DNA of 64,000 bases from the NCBI GenBank assembly GCA_036250195.1, contig JAVHZZ010000001.1, forward strand, positions 394,378,283 through 394,442,282, in the 5' to 3' direction. Origin of the DNA: Mixophyes australis. Lineage: Eukaryota > Chordata > Amphibia > Anura > Limnodynastidae. Below are positions 56,464 to 64,000 of this stretch, one piece after another; within the stretch, counting starts at the first letter, position 1; the number at the start of each line of letters is the position of its first letter. The notes under the pieces were generated by a model. That model was not told where the DNA came from. It worked only from the letters and a program-made list of their open reading frames with translations, and made no database searches. The translations under genes were made by a program, and so were the position numbers.

Positions 56464-57386
56464 TATTAGTGTCAATAATGTTATCGAGGATAAGGTCACC
56501 TCTAAAAAAGAGATTGGTTTGCAAGGAGCATCTAAAGATTTGAAGGCTGTGGGAAAGTCAGATTGAGCGTGGTTGGGAATTCCATAAGTGGGGAGCAGCA
56601 CCACGGGAGAAGTCTTTAAGGCGGAAGTGAGAGGTGGTTATCAGACTTGAGACAAGGCGCAGGTCAGAGGTAATACCTCTGACAACCTGTTTTAAAAACT
56701 AAGAGGTGTCATTGCAACATGGCTTATCCTTCTTGGATTCTCCTGAGGATATGGGATTTCTGATAAAGCCACCAATATTGTACAGCGGGGGGAATTCCAT
56801 CACATTTCTTGTTTTGCTCACACAATCAACTTGGTGGTACAGAACTTTTTAAAAAATTACAATGACATGCAGGAGATGCTGTCTGTGTCCTGAAAAATTT
56901 AGTGTCATTTTCGGGATTGTGCAACAGCATGTAGAATGCTGCAGCTGCAAGAAGACTAGATTTTGAGGGGGAATGTACTTTAGTCCAGCGAAGTAATCAC
57001 CTGTGAAGAGATGCATACATGGTTAGCTTGAGTCAAGTGATTGCTTTAATTATACTTTTTGAGAAGCAGCTAAAGAAATTGAAGGAGGAAATTCAACTAA
57101 ACAAATCCGTTACCTATATTGTAATTGTAGATTAAGTACTTAATTCGCTTCGCCAGGATCAAAGAGCTATCAACATCTTGTAATGACGCCTCCTCCTTCA
57201 GTTTCTCTGGCAACTGGTTCTAGGAAAAAACTTAGCTTTCCCAAGACACCCAGTGGTGATGCAGATGAGTCTGCACAACATTTTGACATTTGCTAAAAGA
57301 ATTGCCCAAAAATCGTGACAGCTCTGCCATAAAATGAACTACAAATTCCATGAGGAAGGTCATTACATCAAAGTACACAAACTTCT
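55475..57386 (+). pseudogene. hAT transposase pseudogene, N-terminal and central part
   Basis: The frame 55543-56016 encodes a BED zinc finger (CNYFYTNPDNSCLAICSVCK, then MLRHLKRVHG) followed by a Ser/Thr-rich linker and LTVKQFFARGRK, parallel to hAT-2 (LTVKQFF equivalent at 25274). From 56017 to about 57290, catalytic-region fragments continue with stops, for example ITDSMGTMLVLDLR near 56045. A (TA)n expansion at 56408-56463 interrupts it. Near 57300-57386 the sequence jumps to the region just before the acidic tail (matching 23520-23600 reversed), so the dimerisation domain is deleted. Confidence 0.7.
56408..56463. repeat. (TA)n microsatellite inside the hAT pseudogene
   Basis: About 27 TA dinucleotides with minor interruptions. 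Confidence 0.9.
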
Positions 57387-58186
57387 TGTCACGGTCGTCT
57401 GAATTTCTTTATCCGATTCGGGACCCTTGGGCCTAGCTGGAGCAGGACTGAAACAGAAACTAGCAGCCTGGATGATCTTCCTGCTCATGTTCTTGCTGAA
57501 TGTAGAATATAGCAGGGGAATGAGCAGTCTGGAAATGCTGACAGGAACACTGCACTTAGTAATGCTGACAGGAACACTGCACTTTAGTTATGCAGACAGG
57601 AACACTGCACTTTAGTTATGCAGACAGGAACACTGCACTTTAGTTATGCAGACAGGAACACTGCACTTTAGTTATGCAGACAGGAACACTGCTCTTTAGT
57701 TATGCAGACAGGAACTATGCACTTTAGTTATGCAGACAGGAACACTGCACTTTAGTTATGCAGACAGGAACACTGCACTTTAGTTATGCAGACAGGAACA
57801 CTGCACTTTAGTTATGCAGACAGGAACTATGCACTTTAGTTATGCAGACAAGAACACTGCAACCAGGAGCCAAGAACTATCCTCTGGAGAGAAGTGTGTT
57901 GTTCTGGCAATGAACAGATCACAGCAGCAGGTTTAAATAGGATGTTCCAAGCAACTATTGGCTGATCAGTTCATGTGATCACAGCTTCTGAATCTGGTTG
58001 GTCTGGAATGATCACCTGACTGCATCCAAGATGGCCGCGCCCATGCAGCAGAACAAACAGTATGTGTTTGTTTACAAACGGAGGTGTGGGGAACGGGAAT
58101 GCTGCAGACGACCAGAAGGGACCCAGGTAGCCGTGATATGACAGCGGCGGATGAGGTAAGTGTGGCTAAGATCCCGATTTGTGACA
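57387..58186 (-). mobile_element. Solo LTR, 800 bp, with internal minisatellite
   Basis: Starts TGTCACGGTCG, ends TTTGTGACA, and is flanked by CTTCT on both sides (57382-57386 and 58187-58191). The minus strand carries CTATTTAAACC near 57932, a promoter-like word, and GGGCGCGGCCATCTTGGATG near 58030, which is shared with the LTR-like block at 61390-61420. It interrupts the hAT coding sequence; removing it together with one CTTCT rejoins the codons for the acidic tail. Confidence 0.9.
57537..57858 (+). repeat. 28-bp minisatellite, about 11 units
   Basis: Unit GCAGACAGGAACACTGCACT plus TTAGTTAT. Starts at 57592 and 57620 are 28 bp apart. Some units read AACTATGCAC instead of AACACTGCAC. It lies within the solo LTR. 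Confidence 0.9.
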
Positions 58187-58191
58187 CTTCT

Positions 58192-58263
58192 GTGATGGTG
58201 GATTCCAGCGAGGATGAATTAGTATTGTTTGAGGATGATGTACACAATGATGAGGGTGAATAT
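58192..58263 (+). pseudogene. hAT transposase acidic-tail fragment
   Basis: VMVDSSEDELVLFEDDVHND, the counterpart of the hAT-2 tail (VMVDSSGDELIMCEDDV). It continues the coding sequence interrupted by the solo LTR. After DEGEYD the sequence changes to an oppositely oriented 5' region. Confidence 0.7.
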
Positions 58264-58835
58264 GATGACAGTGTAGATTGCAGGTGCTTAGATCTAGCTG
58301 AGAGAAGGGAGCTTTCTGATGCTGGTATGCTTGGTAATATTTTGGGTAGAATGGCATGTTGGCAATTTTATGTTTTTCTACAGTAAACTTTCACCTTTAT
58401 TAGAGAGGTGTTTTTTTCTTTAAACAGGTACAAGCGTTTTATTTACATTTTTGTTTCCCTGACTTAAAACCACTCTGCACTTGAACATAGACTTTAGCAG
58501 ATGAGGTAGAGGGATTAGTATCATCATGACAGAGACTGGAGAGTGACAATAACACCCCTCCTGTTTCTGTATGAGCTATGGCACAGTAGAATGTCACTGG
58601 AGACTTTTAAGAACACCGACAGCCCTATTATTACAATTTCTTTTTCAGCACTGAACCCTGCCACCTCTCCTGTTTCTGAGTGAGCTATGATACAGTAAAA
58701 GGTAAGTGCAGATTTAGAACAAGACTGCCAGCCCTCTTATTTATATTTCAGCAATGACAATTAGCAATGGAGCTCTTCTCTTTGTGTGTTACCTATATAA
58801 CACAGTACAATGTGACTGCAAATTTAGAAGACCAA

Positions 58836-60578
58836 GGGGTAAATGTATCAAAGTCAAGTTTGCCAGCGTGTTTAAATCGTGGCAAATCAAAGGGTTTTGA
58901 AAAAAAAAACTTGATATGTATGAAGCTGCGATTTTGACACTGATGTTCAAAATCGCTGGTCACACTCCCGAGATTAGCTAACTCTCCTGTGTTTGCAAAA
59001 CTCTCCTGTGTTGTATCAGTGTGTTTGAAACACATCACTCTTACACTGACCTGTCATACAGTCATAAAGCTGTAATACAGTAAATACAGCTTATGCAAGT
59101 AGCGTAGCCCATGCGCAATGAGCTACGTTACTTGCGTAAGCTCTATGTACAGTATTAGGTGATTCCCCCACTAGCGTGGGAAAATCACATAATACAGTAA
59201 TTAGAGCTTGCGCAATGAACGTAAGTTCATTACGTACCGGACCTCCTACTAGGTAGGAGGTGTTAGCGTCGGGTCAACACTTTTTTTATTTTTCTGCAAT
59301 CAAGATTAAAGATTCGGGATGTACAAATATGGGGCCCTCCTGGCCGAAGCAAAGAAGACTTCAATCAACAAGGGGCCCCTTCTGGGCAAAGTGAAGAAGA
59401 TATTATCCAAGCCTGGACATTTTGGAAGTATAATTATTATGGGACTGGGGGAAGCCTGGACATTTTGGAATTATAATTACTATGGGACTGGGGCAAGCAA
59501 GGAGACTTTGGAGAAGAAAGAAGACATCTTTTGTGAGTATTTGGGGTGTTTTTATTTTTAATAAATAGATGTGGTTTAAATGAGGGTGGTTAGTGTGTTT
59601 ATTGTGGGGTTTTTATTTTTAATAAATGTATGTGGTTTTTACTAGGGTGCTGTTGTTTATTTAACTTTTTTTTTGTGGAACTACAGATCCCAGCAAGCCA
59701 GGGATGTCAGGGCATGTTGGCACTTGTGGTTCTCCAAGTGCCAACATGCCCAGGCTGCCATGGGTATGCTGGTGCTTGTAGTTATACAAGCAGCAGCATG
59801 GCCACACTGCTTTTGGCAACCTGGCTGGCTGGGACTTGTAGTTCCACAAAACAAAATGGCGTCAGTTTATTTTTTTCAATCTTCATCGCCGTATTACCCT
59901 ACTACCCACAGCCCAGGGGTAGTAGGAAGAGCCCTAGTGCTATCAGCACTGGGCTGGTTCTTTCTAGGGGGGGGCCCACTCATTTTTTTCGGCAGACCCC
60001 ACTCTCTAGGGAATCCAGCCCAGCGCTGAACAGTCTAGGGTTGGTTAGTCATTATGGCAGGGGGGCCCCTGCCGTGTGTCCCACTGCTATAGTGCCGCCA
60101 ACCCTGGCTGGTTTGCCTAGTGCTGGTAAAGTGAAAATCGGGGGGACCCCACGCAAAATTTTTCCCCGATTTTTACGGGACCAGCACTAGTCAGGCAGCA
60201 CTAGGGTTAAGCGGGGGGACCCCACGCTTTTTTTTTTTTTACTTTTATCTGTTCTTTACAGTTTTAACACTGCCAGGGCAGTGTAACAGTGATGTGTTTC
60301 TACAACACTCTGCTATCAAGCAGCGTGTTGAATCTGGCGTGTTTTGATGCAAACTCTCCTGAGTTTGCTAACTCGCAGCTTCATACATTTGAGAGCTGTA
60401 TAGCTGCAGTGGCAAACAGTCGGGAGTTTGATCTCTGGCGATTTTGCAAATAGCGATTTTGACAGAAGCAGAACTCTGGCGATTTTGCATGAAATATCAG
60501 CTTCATACATCTGCGAGTTTCAACTCTCCCGAGAAAATCGCTGGAGTTGCAAAATCGCACTTTGATACATTTACCCCC
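58836..60578. mobile_element. Harbinger-like non-autonomous element (family X, complete), nested in the hAT
   Basis: Ends GGGGTAAATGTATCAAAG and TTTGATACATTTACCCC are inverted repeats. CAA flanks both sides, and removing the element and one CAA restores the hAT sequence ACCAAG-CTGCCAG seen at 26620. It is about 1.74 kb long. It contains AAAATCGC-type subterminal words, a 43-bp duplication (CCTGGACATTTTGGAA at 59412 and 59455), palindrome CCTCCTACTAGGTAGGAGG (about 59244-59262), and the ACTACAGATCCCAGC / GCTGGGACTTGTAGT inverted block. Frames at 59319-59561 and 59630-60190 have no transposase motif. Confidence 0.8.
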
Positions 60579-60961
60579 AAGTCTGCCAGACCTATTTTTT
60601 CTATTTTAGCAATGACAATTAGCAATGGAGCTCTCCTGAATGTCACTGGAGACTTTGAAGAACATTGCTACCCCTCCTCTTTCTTTTCTACCTATGATGC
60701 TGCCCAACTGCACTAGACACTGCCAAGAACTGTGCTACACCTTCTGTGTCCCTTTGTGAAATAGTGCTGGATCGCCGTGGGGGGCGGTACTTATAGAATC
60801 CAAAACTTGCGAGATCTGAGATCCAACGGCGTAATTATGTCGTTTTACCTCGATTTCAATTCCGAGGGTGCGTGAAAGTACCGAGCTGGCTCAGCTTGGT
60901 ACTCGGATCTGCTATATTCGGGTGTGTTCGGTTCTCGGGGAACCGAGCCTGAGCATATCTA
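60579..60961 (-). promoter_or_regulatory. 5' end and promoter region of the minus-oriented hAT
   Basis: The minus strand carries TATAAG near 60790 and the GTTGGATCTC...CTCGCAAG region, equivalent to the hAT-2 5' end at 26820-26990. The terminus is at 60961. Confidence 0.5.
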
Positions 60962-61359
60962 ATGAGAATATAACAAGTATGACACATGTGAAATGCATAT
61001 TTGTGTTAGTGCTGTGCCACAAATATGTATTTTACATGTAGGACTTGTTGTTGGTACTGTGAGTTGCAGTTAGTAATAATAACTGTGAGTTGTGGTTAGT
61101 AATGATGAGAGTTGTGACCGTGTTGTGTGAAATAGGATATGTATACTGACAGCAGAAATATTGTGTTTACATAGATAGATGTGAATGCTGTTAACATGTG
61201 AATTGTACTAGAGTCAGAGATGTACAAACATACGTATATACGGTACATATACACACATATGAAACAGGTAAAGAATTCAGAGTAAATGAAACTTGATGAT
61301 ATATTATACCATCTGTGTTACTGTTGTGTATTTCTAAGTGTATATGAGTCCTGTTTCAT
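60962..61359. other. AT-rich non-coding sequence
   Basis: Short similar stretches (GTGAGTTGCAGTTAGTAATA, GTGAGTTGTGGTTAGTAATG) form two tandem units of about 32 bp near 61060-61110. Nothing else recognised. Confidence 0.4.
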
Positions 61360-62209
61360 TATCTGTAAACAGACACTTCCTGCTGTGCTGCTTCATGGGC
61401 GTGGCCATCTTGGATTGCATCACATAATCCAATCTGACAAACCAGTCTCCAGCCATTCCAGTCACATGATTCAACCAGCCCATAAGTGCACACTGCGCAC
61501 TATTTAAACCAGGAACTGCTGGTTGCACATTGCCAGAAAAACCATCATCACCATTTATATATAACCATCATCCTTTAGGTGAATATCTTCTGACTCTGAT
61601 CCTGTTTTAAATGCAGTATCACCTACCATCATTGCTAAGTGCTCTCTTCTTTTCTGCAGTATCTCCAACCAGTATAATCAAGTGCTCTGTTTCTAACTGC
61701 AGTATCTCTTACCAGCATTACAAAGTACTATGTTCCTGACTGCATCTCCTACCAGTATTTCCAAATGCTCTATTCCTGACTGCTGTATCTCCTACCAAGA
61801 ACCTCTGGTCGTTTCCTGCATCCATCTCAGGCACTTTACTGTGGGTTCAGTCTCCCATTGATTGCGTCACCGGGTGCCAGTTCTGAGCCTCCTGTGTATA
61901 ATTCCAGCTGTACGTTCCCTGTAATGTGTTCCAGGTCTGTGCGCCCATGTTCAGGTCTCAGTCCTGAATGTCTCATGATCAGTTCCAGTCCTGAGTTTGC
62001 TGCTGCAGATTCCACTGCTGAGTTCTCTGGTTCAGACATCCGTTCTGAGTTTCGTGTGTCGGGCCACCAGTACCCACAGAAGCTGTGCCACTCTTCTGGG
62101 TAAGATGAGCAGGAGCTTCTACAAGTGCTCCAGCTTCAACTACTTGTATACTAAGTCAGATAAGGATAAGGGTAATGAACCGGATTTCCAAAGTCCAGCA
62201 TTCATGACA
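61360..62209 (+). repeat. LTR-like block, plus orientation, related to the 57387 LTR
   Basis: GGGCGTGGCCATCTTGGATT (about 61396), CCAGTCACATGATTCAACCA and CACTATTTAAACCAGGAACT (about 61500) match, in reverse orientation, the solo LTR at 57387-58186. It ends near TCATGACA. The left boundary and a target-site duplication could not be fixed. The open frames 61286-61507 and 61858-62302 have no domain signal. Confidence 0.5.
61613..61790 (+). repeat. 43-bp tandem repeat, four to five units
   Basis: GCAGTATC or its variants start at 61613, 61656, 61699, 61742 and 61782. Units contain CTCCTACCAGTAT and AAGTGCTCT. It lies within the LTR-like block, just downstream of its TATTTAAA word. Confidence 0.8.
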
Positions 62210-64000
62210 GGTGCTGCATATCATCTTTACATTACTATCTGTACTGGCTCATTTTTATATGAGATGCAGTTTATATTACTGAGATTGGTCCTTGCCTTTT
62301 AATGATAAAGTTTGTATCCCTTATTAGCCCCTTTGATTGTGCATCTGCTCCAGTTGACCACATATATCTTTCATGTTTTTGGAGAAATAGCCTTTCCAGA
62401 TAAATCACTAAATCAATATACCCAGGACAACACAATTCTATGAGTAATCAAAAGACCTTTAGCCTTTATTCAAGCAGACATCATTTTTCAGGGAGTGCAA
62501 GAGGCTTCTCATTTTATCACATGTGCCTGAATATACAAGTCCTTCCCTGGTTACCACAAGAGACTATCACCGTCTCATAGGCAACAGAGAAATAACCTTG
62601 TTCTTCAAACATGACCAGGTTTACAAGTTCCAGCTTTGGAAGCTGTTTATGCTGGGTGGAGGAAAAAGGCAAAAGCCCATTGACATTGTTGTGACGTAAA
62701 TACTTTACTTTTCCTATTTGTCATACACAGTAGTTAAAAAACTACAAAATAGAAGTAAGGATAAAAAACATGGTGATCACCCGGTAAAGTAAAGCATTAT
62801 GGACATTTAGGTCAGAAAACTGCCAATTATGTACATGAGCTATCTGTCAGAAGCTTCCCAATTTCAAATAAAGGAAATTGTTGTCATTTCTGGCAAAAAT
62901 TATGGAAAAGTAGCTTTAAATTACACTATATAAAAAAATGTCAAGTCAATACCATAAATTTCACTCAGATGAAATTGAGAAATAAAATATTTATTAGATA
63001 ATAAGTTAACATTTTTATTATTTTAATAAAACACAGATAGATATTATTTAGAAAAAAAAATAGTTTTCTGTTTTGCCCCTATATTTTGTAGGACTTGTAT
63101 AGTGATTTGACCAATACAGTTCAGTTATCCTGTATCATTTAGAAATAGTTTTATCATTCTTTAACATAAAAATGCATAACAATTACTTGCTTCTAAACTT
63201 CTTTGTAAATACTGCTGACAATAAAGCAGTATTGATTGTTTAATTTCCCCTTTGCTTTGTCTTAATTAATTGCTACAATCATGTTATTAATCATTATGAC
63301 TTAATTTGCGTGCAAAATTATTGACTTTTAATGTAGCCTTGAGTCACCTTCAGGCTCTTTAATAATAATATCTGCAAATACTGCAGAAATCATTACGATA
63401 ATCTATCTATCATAAAATCCTCATTGGTCAGAATGTCAGATTGGAGGCATATGTCATCTGACAAAAGAGTACCAAGGTTCGCTGCAGTGTAGGCCTGTCA
63501 TTTCTTGTTAGATGGAGGGTCCAGGGAAGATTCAGTGCAGGTTAGGTTCTTGCAATCTGGTATACGCAACAAGTGTAGATGTGTCTTAAGGCATTCCTAT
63601 CTTGTGCCCCCCTAGCTGTTCAATTTCCAGATATGCTTCTGAGTTGCCAGCCATATTGAATTGTGGTCACTTGACCACTTGCTGCCTAGTTGCAGCTTGC
63701 GTTCCCCTGGCCCATTCCTAGTATAATAACATGACTGCATGGAAAATGCCTAGGAAATGGTTGGCTCTATTTTACTTTGTCTAATTTCTGCCTGTTATAG
63801 GTGCACTAAACCTCAGATAGATATTTGTTGGATAATGCACCCAAGCCGGTATTCTAGGATTTAAAATTGAAACGTGAACCCTGAAGCTTTCTTCGACGCC
63901 CAGCAGAAAATACAGAGCAATGTGGAACATTAGTGGACGGATGGACCAGCAATGTTAGTGCAGAGAGGGAGGTTGTTCTCCCTAGAAACTTTGTGGGCCC
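62210..64000. other. Unique AT-rich non-coding sequence
   Basis: No repeats, microsatellites or domain-bearing frames. 63180-63430 is dense in homeodomain-type cores (TTAATTAATTG, TTATTAATCATTATGAC) and looks like a candidate conserved non-coding element. Confidence 0.35.

Larger units (their letters stand above)
55186..60961. mobile_element. Mosaic hAT element with inverted interior
   Basis: The left end TAGAGATGCTCACTGACCCC is the 3' end of a minus-oriented element (it matches hAT-2 at 22170). The right end, reverse-complemented, TAGATATGCTCAGGCTCGG, is the 5' end of the same orientation. Between about 55475 and 58262 the transposase coding sequence runs plus, the opposite way. From about 58265 on, the sequence again matches hAT-2 in minus orientation (GTAGATTGCAGGTG, GAATGGCATGTTGGCAATTT). 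The GTAGATTGCAGGTG region is present twice, in opposite orientations, so two copies must have been fused. The flanks CTGGTTAT and ATGAGAAT do not match. Confidence 0.75.

Noticed and set aside
57537..57858. Regular direct repeats that could suggest a CRISPR array
   Set aside because: The 28-bp units are contiguous with no unique spacers and lie inside an LTR in vertebrate-type DNA; this is a minisatellite.
59630..60190. 186-codon plus-strand frame with an alternative frame at 59673-60029
   Set aside because: It falls in a GC-rich repeat block present in several copies with no frame conservation; no domain is visible.
1..64000. tRNA, rRNA or other classical RNA genes, bacterial operons, ribosome binding sites, phage or plasmid functions
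   Set aside because: No cloverleaf, rRNA segment or prokaryotic gene organisation was seen; the sequence is vertebrate-like repeat DNA.

Overview
The window looks like non-coding vertebrate nuclear DNA, most likely from an anuran amphibian with a large, transposon-dense genome. There are no bacterial-style operons, no recognisable host exon and no RNA gene. It is packed with remnants of BED-finger hAT transposons, Tc1/mariner elements, a GIY-YIG Penelope-like retroelement, a non-LTR retrotransposon, solo LTRs, PIF/Harbinger-like MITEs and an interspersed repeat ending in a GCGCTATATAAATAA-type tail. The species assignment is an inference from this repeat mix; a fish is the main alternative.

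Layout. Positions 1-1340 are unannotated AT-rich sequence with a G-poor start. A hAT element (hAT-1) fills 1341-6153: a TATA promoter, a 48-bp tandem repeat, the N- and C-terminal thirds of a transposase, a perfect hairpin after the stop codon and a long 3' tandem array. From 6154 to 15239 there is mainly unique sequence with microsatellites and three MITEs. Positions 15240-18140 hold a decayed Tc1 element, a fragment of a recurrent GC-rich repeat and a Penelope reverse-transcriptase relic. A large MITE lies at 20658-21435. An essentially complete but degenerate minus-strand hAT (hAT-2) occupies 22170-26990 and is bounded by a perfect 8-bp target-site duplication. Positions 28300-30640 hold a minus-strand pseudogene with tyrosine-recombinase motifs, split by a solo LTR. 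Positions 31257-35976 are a nest of a foldback element, the 3' end of another hAT, a solo LTR, half a Tc1 element and an internally deleted derivative of hAT-1. The Penelope element lies at 37240-39160, with a hammerhead-ribozyme-like motif downstream, and a second hammerhead-like motif sits at 44827-44872. A decayed LINE spans about 49790-52690 and carries two nested insertions. A CpG-rich promoter-like block with a 32-bp minisatellite follows. A mosaic hAT at 55186-60961 has coding DNA inverted relative to its ends and carries a solo LTR and a nested Harbinger-like element. An LTR-like block at 61360-62209 is followed by unique AT-rich sequence that resembles conserved non-coding DNA.

How the parts relate. 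Nothing here works as a pathway; the layout records successive insertions. hAT-1 and its deletion derivative show how a non-autonomous copy arises. Three solo LTRs with perfect 5-bp duplications each sit inside an older element. The best leads for something under-described are the recombinase-like gene, the hammerhead-like motifs and a hairpin shared by three hAT copies that keeps its pairing through compensatory base changes.
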